64,000 bases of DNA from NCBI GenBank assembly GCA_029204225.1, contig CM055102.1, positions 23,655,390-23,719,389 of the forward strand, given 5' to 3'. The first letter of the stretch is position 1, and the number at the start of each line of letters is the position of its first letter. The stretch comes from Diphasiastrum complanatum. Its lineage: Eukaryota > Streptophyta > Lycopodiopsida > Lycopodiales > Lycopodiaceae. Position numbers and translations under genes: made by a program. Shown piece by piece: positions 42,192 through 53,555 of this stretch. The notes beneath the pieces were generated by a model, which ran no database searches, was not told the DNA's origin, and saw only the letters and a list, made by a program, of their open reading frames with translations.

Positions 42192-44072
42192 AAATACATA
42201 GCAGACAGTGATCTGGTCGACTATGAAATTTTCAAAAACTATTATGAGCTACCAACGACAACAGAAGTAAAACAAGCAGAAGATGAACGAGAATTACTAG
42301 ATTCAGAGGGAGGTCAAGATCGAGTACCTGACAGACTCGAATCACCAGTTCGAATTCCAACAGAAAAGGTCATACCCAAAACTGTAGAATCAAACTCGAA
42401 ACCAACTGTGAAGTTCTGACAAACAACGAAAATCACCAGAAAGGTATGGTCAAGATGTTTTAACAAATGTAGCCACCGAATATTGTGGTTTCTCAGACAA
42501 ACCTCAAACATTCGAGAAAGCTATTGATGGACCAGATAAAGATCGTTGGATTCAAGCAATGGAGGACGAGATGTCATCCATGTATAAGAACAATGTATGG
42601 ACACTTGTACCTATACCTGATGGCATAAAACCAGTCAAATGCAAGTGGATCTACAAGATCAAAACAGGTCCTGATGGAGAAAACATTAGATACAAAGCAA
42701 GGTTGGTTGCTAAAGGATTTTCACAAAAGTATGAGATTGACTACACTGATACTTTCTCACCGGTAGTCAAACACACATTAATTCACTTGTTATTTGCGTA
42801 AGCAGTGGCTCATGATTTGAAAATCCATATTGTGGATGAGAAGACTACTTTCCTGCACGCAAAATTGGAAGAAGACTTATTCATGGACCAACCACGTGGT
42901 TTTTAAGCCAAGAATATCCAGAATACGGATGTCACATGAATAAAAACATTTATGGTCTGAAACAAGCAGCCAGACAATGGTATAGAAAGAAGGACGAAGC
43001 ACCACGTTCCTTAGGCTTCAAACCTCTATTTGCTGAGTCACATGTCTATATCAAGCATGTCCAAAATGTAATAATCATTTTAGCTGTCTATGTTGATGAG
43101 ACGCTTATCTTCTCAAGAAGAGATAAGTTAATTTCAGATGTCAAAAGAGACATTTTCTGAAATATTTGAGATCGTTGACCTAGGGGAAGCTAAAATCTAT
43201 CTAGGCTTGCAGATCCAAAGAGACTTTCAAGGTGGCAAGTTGTATCTTCACCAACAAAAGTACACTCTAAAGATCATTGAAGACTTCAACATGCTCGAAT
43301 TCAAAGGTGTGCATACTCCCATGATACCTGGAACAATATTGAGCAAGGCAGATTGTCCGCAGACTCTTGAGGAAGAGAAGCGAATGGCCAATACACCCTA
43401 TCATAGGCTGATTAGATTATTATTGTACCTTGCAAACAAAACCAAACCTGACATAGTGTTTGCAGTATACAGGCTGAGCCAATATAATCAAAACCCAGGA
43501 TCGTTACATTGGAAGTTGGCGAAAAGAGTACTATAATATCTCCACAAAACGAAAGACTATGGACTGTGTTATTTGAAGGAAGCTGGATTTCACATCGAAT
43601 CTTAGAGTGATGCAAGCTAGGAATCCATGAAGGATGATAGCAAAAGTATTTCAGGAGGTTGTACTCTAGTATATGGTGCAGCCATACTCTAGATAAGCAA
43701 GAAGCAAACAACAGTAGCTGAATTTTCCTGTGATGTAGAATATGTAACAGCAGCCAAGATGGCAAACGAGCTTATCTGGATCAAATAGATGTTGGAAAGA
43801 TTTGATGAATCTTATTTTGAACCTTATGTCTTGTTAATGGATAACACTTCAGCAATCTATCTTACGAAAGATCCTATATCTCATTCGAAAAGAAGCACAT
43901 AGCTATCAAGTATCATGTTATTCGGGACTTAGTTGAAAAGAAGATACTGAAGACAGTCTTCATACCCATAGAGGAAATGACAGTTGATATCTTTACAAAG
44001 CCACTCAGTAAAGCTTTGTTCGAGAAGCAGCGAAGAATATTGGAATTAATCCAACTGTCCGCTTTGAGAGGG
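42192..44072 (+). pseudogene. Z copia pol remnant: RT and RNase H
   Basis: The linker includes an acidic stretch with REFPTEKV-like sequence and DRWIQAMEDEMSSMYKNNVW. RT has KCKWIYKIKTGPDGENIRYK, ARLVAKGFSQKYEIDYTDTF, a stop near 42800, NKNIYGLKQAARQWYRKKDE and YVDETLIF (about 43090), in which the second Asp of the YVDD box is Glu. RNase H follows with several stops: KPDIVFAVYRLSQYNQNPGS, SKSISGGCTL, KQTTVAEFSCDVEYVTAAKM and FTKPLSKALFEKQRRI near 43990. Frame shifts lie near 43150 and 43540. Confidence 0.86.
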
Positions 44073-44075
44073 AGC

Positions 44076-44922
44076 TGTAGAACACCCGATCAGACAGATC
44101 TTGATTCTACTAACAAAGTGCACAGTTTACTTGAGAAAGGATGAGAAACGAATCTCGAACTCGAAACATTTCTATTTGTGTTCAACCTCGAAAGATTCGC
44201 GAATAGATTTCTTATGGTGACTCAAAAGATTCGTGAAATATTGTTTTTTGCTCAAACCTTACCTCTCGTGAAATTGTCGCCTGTCGCAAACAATTTGCAA
44301 AATATTCTGGATTATTCTTCAAGCTCAAATCTGTCAACTGTCATGAACAATTCGTGAAACACGAAGATGTCGCGAAGAGACAAGTGTCGCGAAACACAAA
44401 ACTGTGACGAAGAGACAGATTGTCGCAAAATATTTGCGAGCAAAAATTATTCAAGCCTTGAAACAAAGCGTTTATTTGAATATCAACCGCCATAAACGGC
44501 TAGATCTACTGTTACAGAATTAGAAGGCCAAAGGACCTGTAATTAAAAGGCCAAAAGACCTGTCCTGTAGCAATATAAATACATGTGCACTACTTGTTGT
44601 AACTACACTCTCACACTGAAGAGACTCTCAAACTCATTCAATCAGAGACATAGCAACAAGATAAGACAACAAGAGATGTATATTGATTCAGATTCAGAAT
44701 TATAAATTTCTTTTTTTATGAATAGTTTTTGTTTGTCTAAAATTGTCTTAAGTTGTCTCTTAATTCCACATATTATTTTTGCACGCTAATTCAATCAAGG
44801 TATATACTGTTCTATTAGTACATAGATCGAAAACAGCCCCGATCAAAGACACTGATATCAGTTTGATTTATTCAAACTTTCATTGTGTTCTCTGTGGAAG
44901 AATTATTACTATTTTTCCTACA
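44076..44922 (+). repeat. 3' LTR of copia Z (847 bp)
   Basis: It begins TGTAGAACACCCGATCAGAC, ends TTTTTCCTACA and pairs with the Y 5' LTR (23452-24299) along its full length with many point differences. A TATA box (TATAAAT) lies at 44574-44580. Confidence 0.9.
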
Positions 44923-45863
44923 AGTTGGAGGCCAAAGAGAACTTTCAACTTAGAGATATATTTTTTAATGTCAATAAGGTCTAGAAATAATGTCCTTACT
45001 ATTTTTAACAAGTATATAAGTGGATAAGGTCGGACCTAATTCTATTGGCTAATGTGGATACATTGCATCTAGTCAAGTTAAACTAGGTTTTTGATGAAGT
45101 ACCTAGAAGTTGCTATTTTAGGGCAAGTGGCCAAGTGACATTATGACTGTTATAAATAGCTATCCCATCGTGGGGAAATCATCTCATTGTTCTCTTTCTA
45201 TGTGGAGAATTTGTGTTCGCAGTTCGCATACAATCCTTTGTGGTCTTTTTGGTACTATTTTAGTGTCGTTTACCAATTGGTGGAAATCTAGGCTTTACTT
45301 ACTACTAATTTTACAAAATTTGTACTATTTTTGTAATGTTTACATGTTCCTGAAACTTTTGAGTACCAAAGATTGGTACTATTTGAACCTATTGTGTAAC
45401 AATTTTGATCCTCCAAACTACCAATTAAGGTTCTTATACTTTCTGCATGTTTAGTACTTTGGTACTATAAGATGCTTTGGTACTTTGGTACTACTTGTAT
45501 ATGAATCTTTGTTAATACCTTCAGGTACTTTCTACCTTCTTGGTACTACTTCTCTTTGGGTTCTACTACTCATTGGTGCACTCTCATGATGTTATCTTGC
45601 AATCTTGTGTGTAGAATGCTCATATTTTGCTATTTTCGGTTCCACACGTGTGAAATACAGTAGGGTACTGTAATTGTACGGACAACAAACATATTTTATG
45701 TTTTGGTTCATGTTTGATTAGTATCTCTTAGAGTTTGCATCTCATTTTGTATGTAGATGCTATTTTTTCTACATTGGCAGGATTGTTGGTTTGCTCCTGC
45801 TCCTTATTGTAACCAAAGATCATGGACATGGATTGGATCTTGAATGATCTGAAATCTTTCACA
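44923..45863 (+). repeat. 5' LTR of W2 carrying a GGTACT-rich insert
   Basis: From 44923 the sequence tracks the W1 LTR with divergence (GAGGCCAAA...CTTAGAGATA; CAAGTGGCCAA; GACTGTTATAAATAG). From 45551 to 45863 it matches closely and ends ATCTTTCACA before the primer binding site. Between about 45235 and 45550 there is a GGTACT-rich block absent from the W1 LTR. The first 60 bases or so are missing where Z is inserted. The close match on one side and weaker match on the other leave open that two LTR remnants were joined. Confidence 0.6.
45235..45550 (+). repeat. GGTACT-rich block inside the W2 LTR
   Basis: Words such as TTTGGTACTATTT, GATTGGTACTATTTGAAC and CTTTGGTACTTTGGTACTAC recur. The W1 LTR lacks this segment at the equivalent position (about 41885), so it is an insertion or local expansion. 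Composition and motif match 36462-37240. Confidence 0.65.
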
Positions 45864-46465
45864 TGGTATCAAAGCTATTTTGTTTCAGGTTATGAAAGGA
45901 TCAGCCATCTTTAACAAGGATTTGGAGGAGTTACCAATGCTAGAGCATGCTAGATTGATTTCTACTCAAAAATCAGCATTTTTAGCATGTGTAGAATGGA
46001 TCTTTTGTAGGTCAAAACTCAATATAGGGTTATATACTTGATAAATTCCAATTTCACACTTGGTTTACTGAAATTAGACGATTTTTGGTGCATTAGTAAG
46101 GTCTCATTGGAGTCTACAAGAAGATACATCAAGTTTCTAGAAATTGCATGTAGAAATTGAGATATTCAATTTTTTGTGGTTTTGTCAAAACCCTAATTTT
46201 GATTGGATCTCTAGTTTGTGAGGTTACTGAAATTCATTCAAGTGTGTTTCAATCTTATGAAGTGGCAAGAATCATTAGATTGAGGATAGATCATAGGTTG
46301 ATCAAGATTTCACTATTCTATGTATTGATTTTCTTGTTAGAAGTGCTAGAAGAGATTTGAGAGGTTCCATATCTTTGTGATTTCTTCTTGAGTTCATTTG
46401 TTAACATTCAAGAGAGTGCTTTGTGCATTGGAACAGGTTGAAAGAGAAGATCAAGTCACTTCAAC

Positions 46466-46971
46466 ATGTCTACAAGTGCAGGTTTTATGTTGGAGAGCAA
46501 TGATAGGCTTACCTCAATCAACTATTCTACTTGGAAGGTGAGGATGGAGTCCTTATTGGAGATGAATGAGTTGATGGAGATTGTTTCAGGTGTGGAGGAG
46601 AGGCCTCAAGCACCTCAAGATCAAGTGAGGTATGACAAGAGAGCAAAGAGATCTCTACACATGATTAAGATGAATGTTACCAATGAACTTCTCGAGGAAG
46701 TTGGTAAGTGCACATCATCTTTGGAGGCTTGGGAAGCTTTGAAGAAACTTTATAAATCCAAGTCTACATCAAGAGTGCTTACTCTTAGGAGGCAAATCTT
46801 TCAAATTTTGCAAAAGAAGGAAGAGAGTACTCATGCTTTTGTTTTGAGGGTTAAAGCATTCAATGATGAGTTAGTATGTATTGATGAAAGCATTAAGGAG
46901 GTAGAGCTTGTTCAAGTTATACTTAATGGCTTGTTGGATGATCATGCTAATCTTGTTCAAAGTTTTGCTAT
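46466..46971 (+). pseudogene. W2 gag, N-terminal part
   Basis: It opens MSTSAGFMLESNDRLTSINY and reads without a break through STWKVRMESLLEMNELMEIV, DKRAKRSLHMIKMNVTNELL, LEAWEALKKLYKSKSTSRVL, LRRQIFQILQKKEESTHAFV and LLDDHANLVQSFA. This is an intact copia-type capsid (UBN2-like), better preserved than in W1. The frame is then cut by the solo LTR; the next 17 codons are LTR sequence. Confidence 0.85.
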
Positions 46972-47713
46972 TGTTGGAGGGTTTGCAGATCTCAAGGCAA
47001 CCCTAACCCTAGTTAATAAGTGAGAGGGATTTGGCACCCTACGAGTGTAAGTCCAACCCAATGATCATATAGTTATTTGATTAATTAGAATGTTAATAAA
47101 AGGACTTTAGAACTTTTTTCGGGACTTTTAATGTCACAGGGCCTAAATGTCAAGTTAGTGAATAAAGTTGGGTTTCCTTCCAATTTTGATGGTTCCCACA
47201 CTTTTTTAAATTTGAATAAAAGGAGAGGCAAGACTGGACCAATAGGATCAGAGGCCAGGGTCCTTCTCTCTATTATAAAAAGGGACCAACTCGAGTTGCT
47301 CCTGATGTTCATTTTCTCATTTCAATGAAGCAGATCGGTTCTCTTTAGAAATGGATTGATGAATGTTCTTGCTCTTCCTCTCTTCTCCTCCATTTCTCAT
47401 GCTTTCTTTGGATTTTGCTAATTGTTGGATTTGATCATTATTGGGATAGCTATTTCTTATGCTTTTTGTGAGAGAGAAAGGGAGAGAGAGAAGAGTAAGT
47501 TTCTATCTTTGTTGTGGATTTAGGGTTAAGGGATGTAGTGTTAATGCTTACTGTTAATGGATGTTAGTGTTAGATCCTCCATTCATGTTGAAATCTAAAC
47601 TATACTATCGCTCTCATGGGAACGAACCTACGCATGACAACTAACTCCGTCTCTTTGATGCTAGATTGACTAGATCTTGGATTCGGGTTAGGCAATGAAA
47701 TTAACCCACTACA
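46972..47713 (+). repeat. Solo LTR with target-site duplication in W2 gag
   Basis: A 742-bp insertion that begins TGTTGGAGGGTTTGC and ends TTAACCCACTACA. It is flanked by GCTAT (46967-46971) and GCCAT (47714-47718), a 5-bp target-site duplication with one change. W1 shows the uninterrupted sequence (GTTTTGCTACTCAAAAGAC). The TATA box is at 47274-47280. There is no internal region, so it arose by recombination between the two LTRs of a full element. TGTTGG...CTACA ends resemble the G family, but the body is different. Confidence 0.9.
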
Positions 47714-47718
47714 GCCAT

Positions 47719-48863
47719 TCAAAAGACTTTGCCAAGTATTGTGGATTTGCAAGAGATCTTGGTGAATGAGGAGTATAGGCTTCAATCAAGAGGAGGTGGA
47801 TCTACATCGACATCTCATTATAAAGAGGATGTTATGTTCATCAAAGGCAAGTTCAAGGGCAAAGGCAAAGGCAAGTGGTCTAAAGGGCAAGATCAAGGTG
47901 ATACTTCTTCTTTTGGCAAAAAGAAAGATAAGTCTAAGTTAAAATTCTTTTATTGTGAAATCAAAGGGCATTTTACAAATGAATGTTTGAAGAAGCAAAG
48001 AGATGAAGGTAGCAACCAAATCAGCTTTACTACTAATGATGAGGATCTAGGTGGTGGTGATTCTCTTTTGATGTGTTCTTCAAGTCCAATATCAAGTGAA
48101 GGTGACAAAGATTTATGGTGGATTGATAGTGGAGCTAGTTCACACATGACTAGTCACAAGGAGTTCTTTACTTCTTTGGTCACTTATGATGGAGCCAAGA
48201 AAGCAATTCACATGGCCAATGGTGGTGAGTGTGTGATTGAAGGTATTGGTTCTATTCCTATTTGTCTCTCTACTAATAGGAAAGCAAGACTTGGTGGTGT
48301 TATTTACATTCATTCACTTTCAAAGAATTTGCTAAGTGTTGGTCAAATGATAGAGAAAGGATACATGGTAAAGTTTGGTGGTGATGCTTGTTTCATTACA
48401 AAGGAAGAAATCTTGGTTGCTAGGGGCAATAGACAAGGTAGACTTTTTAAGCTTGATGCTTTTGTTATGGCTAACAAAAAGGATGGAATGGAAAAGGAGA
48501 TTGGTCTTAACTTTCCAAAGTTACCTTTTAGCATCAATAAGATTGGTGGATCTTATGCAAAGTCTAACAAGCTTCCTTATGCTAGATCTAGGTCAAGATC
48601 TAATATGCTTCTTGGAGATGTTCATCTTTGTGCTAACTTGGCTAGTCTTGAGGATAATGATGGTGTTTCAATGGTTCTTCATGGCAAGTGCAAGCATGCA
48701 AAAGGTAAGAAAGAGCTAACTTCATCAATGGAGGTGAAGGTTCTTCCTTGGAAAAGATTGTTGTTAATGATTTCTTTGATCATATGGAAAAAGATGTTGC
48801 TAGGTGCATTCATGAAGGAGGTGGTTCTTCTACATTCCTTTGTGATGAGTTCAAGAAAGTCAT
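47719..48863 (+). pseudogene. W2 gag C-terminus and protease
   Basis: A single frame of about 380 codons with DLQEILVNEEYRLQSRGGG, a Lys/Gly-rich stretch, a zinc knuckle FFYCEIKGHFTNEC whose first Cys is now Phe (CFYC in W1), and protease WWIDSGASSHMTSHKEFF. It continues into the same LPYARSRSRSNMLLGDVHLC stretch as W1. A one-base loss near 48709 (AAGAAAG against AAGGAAAG) shifts the end. The protease looks intact. The start is lost to the solo LTR. Confidence 0.85.
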
Positions 48864-49880
48864 TGAGGTTAACCCAAGCAGTTTAGTCCAAAACCAGTGG
48901 CCATATATGCCAACCAATAGTATGCTTCCAATGTACGGCAGACCATAAATTCAAATTTGCCCAAACATGAATTGTGTTTTCCAGGTCAGGCGAGTTATGT
49001 TACATAGAAGCCACTATGTCAAGAACTGATTCGGCCACATGGACATAAAAAGCGGGAAAAAAAAAACTCGTAACAAACGGCCCTTCTAAGTTTGGGTACT
49101 CCTGAAATGTCAAGCTATGGCCATAGTTGGAGATTTATTGTTGTCATCTCAGCTGAAGGATACACTTAAGGTCACATGTTGTAGTAATGGTTGCATTAAA
49201 AAGTTTGGAATTTCCAGATTAAAGTCCTTAAGATTTGATTACCTAAGTCTTAATCGAGTAGAGCAATAAGTGTATCTTACATCTATACTAAAGCCGGACA
49301 TTATAGAAAATCAAATCGAGTACAACTAGAAGTGCATTCAAACATGTTCATTCTATTGGAAATTCAAGATTGGGCAGGTTGCATGAGAGGCTTTCAAAAA
49401 ATGCTTCTATTCACAATCTTCAATACAAAATTGTCTAGTTGGTCCAATTGGAAATTCATCAATATCTTGGACAAAGAGCTATTTTAGTTCTCACACCGAG
49501 ATGATGGCAAGTATCGGTAGGTGGCACCTGACACCGGACAATTTTACAAGGCGTGAGGTGTACAAAATGTACACGGTGGAAATGGTTCATGAAAATGAGC
49601 AATTTACTAGCTAAACTCATTTCATCAAGCTTTGGAAACACTATTTTAACAATGTATGTACACCACATAAAGTGAGGATAGGAGTATGCAACATCACTCA
49701 AAGTTCAAAGGCAAAATGCGAAGTCAAGTATAGATAAAGGTACTGATAGTAAGATTTTGCAATGTGTTTTGATTGCGAATGCTGTTTTTTCTTTGAGATA
49801 ACTTTTGGAATTTCTAAATATGTAGGCAAGGTGAATGAAGCCTTTAGAGTGCATCGAGAACTACAAGCTCTAGAAAGAGC
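48864..49880. other. No gene recognised
   Basis: Sequence after the W2 break point. Short frames only; nothing matches a known domain. A poly(A) run lies near 49060. Confidence 0.35.
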
Positions 49881-51590
49881 AAAGTAAACAAAGAATAGAA
49901 AAAAATGTTTGAAAAATTATGAGAAGTATATTGAAATTGTTATTGATCACATGGATAAAAAAAAGACTTATCTCCCACACTTTGTAAGAGTTTTGAAATA
50001 TATCAAAGAAGATTCATTTGTTTAAATGCATCTCGTTGGGTCTCTTATCTACCATCGAGCACTTCAATCTCATGTATTCTTGACCTATCCAAATGTTTAT
50101 AATGATCCTAACTTGACAATTACTATTTTGCATCATATAATCACAAATTGGAAAGGTGTTTTGTCCCAAGTACTATATTTGCAATTTGATAATACAACTA
50201 GAGAAAATAAAAATCAAATGTTGCTCGCTTATCTTAGTATGTTGGTGGAGAAGGAGTTCTTTAGAAAAATTAGAGTTGGATTTCTTATTGTGGGTCATAC
50301 ATATGACCATATTGATCAAATGGTTAGCGTGTTCTCGAAAAGACTTACCAAAGATGGTATCTATTCTTGAAGGAGCTTATATTCCCCATCTTATTGTTCT
50401 CCATCTGAAGCAAACATTTGATTTTAGAAGTTTTGTGCAAGGTTCGTCTTCCAAAGTAAAATGCGTTTCTCGGTTAAATGATCTCAGTTTTCAACATCAA
50501 TTTATCATTGTAAAAAGGGATGGCAAGACATTGTCGCTTGGTAACATTTGTCCACCTCTTCTTGCTGGCTTCCAGAGAGAGGGTGGTTATTTCTTTTATC
50601 GATTTTAGAATTCACTATTGTTGGAGCTTTGCCAAATCCTTTAGAGGTGCATTATGTAGTCGAGTAATGTGGCAAGCAATATTTGGAAGTTGATTGGAGG
50701 AAATGCCTGCAAGAAAAAATGCTTCTCATTGAAAAAGCCAAGCTGTATGCCAAAAATGTGGATTCAAGTTGGTGGGAAGAATTCTTTCAAGACTAAGAGT
50801 CCATACTCATGGATCTAATAGCTAATTATACTAGTTTAGCAATGCCATTTTATTGGCCCTCAAATAGAAATTCAACAACTAATGAGGTTTCTATTATTCA
50901 TGAGGATATTCAACAAATGATCTCTATTCTTTCCAGAGAGATGTATTTGGGCACTCGCAAATCTCGTCAAAGACAATAAAAAGTTGCTAGCTTTTGGAGG
51001 GAAAATGTGCAAGAAATCAAGGTGCGTACAATGGCTACCACACTTGCAGATGATGATCCTCTTGGCCATCCCTTTTGGTTATGCAAGGTTGTCGATTTGT
51101 CAAAGTATGAGAATGGAGAGATTGTCTCTATTAATGTACATTGGTATCGAACAAAGCATCATGATGCATATACAAGAAAGTATGTTCCTGAAATGATTGC
51201 AAACTCAAAGAATAAAAGAAAACGTTGTGCAACCAAAAATCGGCCCCACATAAGTCACCTTGTCCTTGAGGAAGTTGACATTATTGTTTGTGATTTTGAA
51301 TTAACAGATTCAAGTCGCCTTAAAAAAACAACAAAGGAAATCATTTGTCAAAGGCTGCTAGGAAAAGATTGTGTTGTTGAAGTTGGACCTTCATCAAGAA
51401 GAACAAGGGCATGTGTGGAAGTTGACCTCGGATTGCATAGGGATGAAGATAATGTTTTTGATTGATAGTAATGAGGAGGATGGATCGTCCACTTCTTCAC
51501 CTTCTAATGATGAAATTGATGATGTTGAATCTGGAGGCATGGACACAGACGAGGATATAAGTTTTGATACTAGATCCAAAAAAATATAGA
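49881..51590 (+). pseudogene. Transposase-like gene T1 (DNTTRENK family), broken
   Basis: Pieces in order: HMDKKKTYLPHF (about 49953), a stop at 50023, YLQFDNTTRENKNQMLLAYL (about 50176-50235), VEKEFFRKIRVGFLIVGHTY (about 50246-50305), DHIDQMVSVFSKRL, then after frame changes DSSWWEEFFQD (near 50760), DDDPLGHPFWLCKVVDL (about 51049-51100) and VHWYRTKHHDAYTRKYVPE. The DNxxRExKN / GHTxxxIDxxFS / DPLGHPFW pattern is, from memory, that of a family common in seedless plants and invertebrates and tagged DUF7869; it looks like an RNase H-fold transposase. The label must be checked. The end is Asp/Glu/Ser-rich. Several stops: not functional. Confidence 0.6.
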
Positions 51591-51796
51591 TTTGTATTAC
51601 ATTCTGCACAAAAATTTGAATAAATTGTACTACTTAAGCCCTTTCTAATTTTTGTGTACTTTAACTTTTAGCAAATTTTTTGAATACTTCAGTTTTTACA
51701 TATTTTGAAATTTTGTTACAAATTTGGTAAAAATTTTGGTGGGTTTTTTTTATGTACTTTTAGTAATGGATATGATACTATAGGACATTTTTTAAT

Positions 51797-52150
51797 GTGA
51801 TTCTAGGAATATTCCTTATAGTTCTCAATTTCACGAAATATTACCCATTTGATACACAATGGTGTTATGGAACGAATGGAGAGTTAATACCAATCTACGC
51901 CAACCATCTTCATGGTACAAGATTCAAAGCTCCCAAAAAGTGTTATGGATGTGGAGAGAGTCATCGAATTGTTGAGTGCCTTAACAAGACACAAGACAAC
52001 TTCATACCACTTTGCCGAGATTGTGGGTACGGACACCCATTCCTAGCGTGTCCACTACGGAAAGACAAGCAAGGAGAGGCTTCCACCCGACTGCATTTGA
52101 TGAGTGTGGTTGGAATGCCTAAGACATCTACAATGTCGGTGTTCATCTAG
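51797..52150 (+). pseudogene. Short zinc-knuckle ORF
   Basis: The frame contains FKAPKKCYGCGESHRIVEC and LCRDCGYGHPFLACPLRK, two CxxC...H...C knuckles about 20 residues apart, as in gag-type or nucleic-acid-binding proteins. It stops at 52150, and a second frame carries on weakly. No LTR or pol is attached. It may be the nucleocapsid end of an otherwise lost element, or the tail of T1; origin uncertain. Confidence 0.45.
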
Positions 52151-53270
52151 ACGAGAGCACAAAAATGCCAAAGAAAAGGAACCAACCAAATTCGCTACTA
52201 TAGAACTTGCTAGTGGCTCATCGGGTTTCTTATATGTTGGAGAATACCCTAGTCCATGTCTTCCAGACTATTCAATAGATTATTGAGCACTGTATTAAAT
52301 TTAGAGATTTGTTGGATTTCATTCATTGAATCATTTTGTAATGTGGAACTACTCTATAGTTTTACTCGCATTGTCGAGACAATGTCGAAGGATTTGAGAC
52401 CGTCTGCAAAAATACACATATTGTCAACACAATATCGAGCAGACCTAAAGTGATTATTCAAGGATTAGCAAATAACAACTTCATCAGATTTGGTTGTCTT
52501 ATCCATTACATATTTCAAGTCCAATCCCTATGTGGCACCTGCTAGGTGAATGATGGCACATTCCGTTAGGGCTGTGCCATCAACAACTATAAATAGATCA
52601 ATAGATTAGTTCATTTCAAATTGATTTTAGTTAAGTTCAAGTTTTTTTTAGTCACTCTTCTTCTCCTCTCTCTTTGTTCTGCCATAGGCATAGATTGATC
52701 GTTACTAAATATCGCGATTACAGTTTGTGTATGAGCAAAATTTATTGCAAAATTAGATGCGTTGTTATTATAGAGCAATCAGAGTAGACAACGAATGTAT
52801 TTTTCATCATTCAACAATACATACTGAATAAATGAGGATTTGCTTCACATATTTCCAATGTGTTTGTCTAGGTTCTTGCATAATTTGACTAACAACATTG
52901 ACACAATAAGAAGTATCAAGACGTGTATATGCCAAATATAGCAAGCTATCTACTAGATGTCTTAGTACTTACATCCATTAGCATGCTTGATGGCTTGTAG
53001 TTCTACATATTGACATTTTAATTTTGAGAAATCAGAATATTTGGTTGTTTTAGATAGGCTGAAGCATTGTGACTTAGAGTGTGCCAACTACAAAAGTAGA
53101 CATGGTCTAAAGTTTGAGAATCTTGTAGTTGAAGATCATAGTGTTCATTCAAATTCTTCCATATATTTTGAGCGTTGCATTTTGAATAGACATTCTAGTG
53201 ATTCACTTTGTGTTCCTAGTGATTCAACATCTAAAAAAAAAATTGAGATTGAAAATGTAGGTTTAATTTC
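52151..53270. other. Non-coding, with LTR-like promoter near 52590
   Basis: No clear gene. A TATA box (ACTATAAATAGAT) near 52589 with a pyrimidine-rich stretch TCTTCTTCTCCTCTCTCTTT 80 bases later resembles the R region of an LTR, but no second copy or ends could be defined. The frame at 53041-53280 is Ser-rich without known motif. Confidence 0.35.
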
Positions 53271-53555
53271 CCTACCTTAGTGTAAAAATGGTTATAAAAA
53301 ATACTCAAAAGAAAATTCTTAAGCATACAAAAGTATATGCAAAATCTATTAAGATGAGAGCTTTTTTTGGCATACAAGAAAACAACCATCACATATACTT
53401 TTTTGAAAGTGGTGGAATTATTCCTCGAAAAGGCAAGGCCCACAACCCATTTTTCAATAACATTCTACTTTATTGTTGCAATTTTTTCTAGATCCCAAAA
53501 GCATGCACGATATTTATTTGATATCATTGAGACACTAGTCACATCATAAAATGAT
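53271..53555 (+). repeat. Dispersed repeat D, copy 2 (plus)
   Basis: Matches the reverse complement of 17440-17725 (shared words include CTTAGTGT, ATGCAAAATCTATTAA, GGTGGAATTATTC, AAGGCAAGGCCCAC and TACTTTATTGTTGCAAT). A decayed frame with AFFGIQENNHHIYFF parallels that of copy 1. Origin unknown. Confidence 0.65.

Larger units (their letters stand above)
42192..44922 (+). mobile_element. Ty1/copia element Z, 3' part
   Basis: Linker, RT, RNase H, polypurine tract (GAGAGGGAGC) and a full 3' LTR remain; everything upstream was removed or displaced where W1 is inserted. It is the same family as X and Y: the LTR matches the Y 5' LTR and RT matches X throughout. After its LTR, W-type LTR sequence resumes at 44923, so Z had itself inserted into the W2 5' LTR. 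Confidence 0.87.
45864..48863 (+). mobile_element. Element W2 internal region, 3'-truncated
   Basis: The primer binding site (TGGTATCAAAGC, 45864-45875), a 590-base leader and gag-protease are present, nearly identical to W1. Gag is split by a solo LTR at 46972-47713. W2 breaks off at about 48863, within the unfamiliar region after the protease, so only W1 shows the downstream part. Confidence 0.8.
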
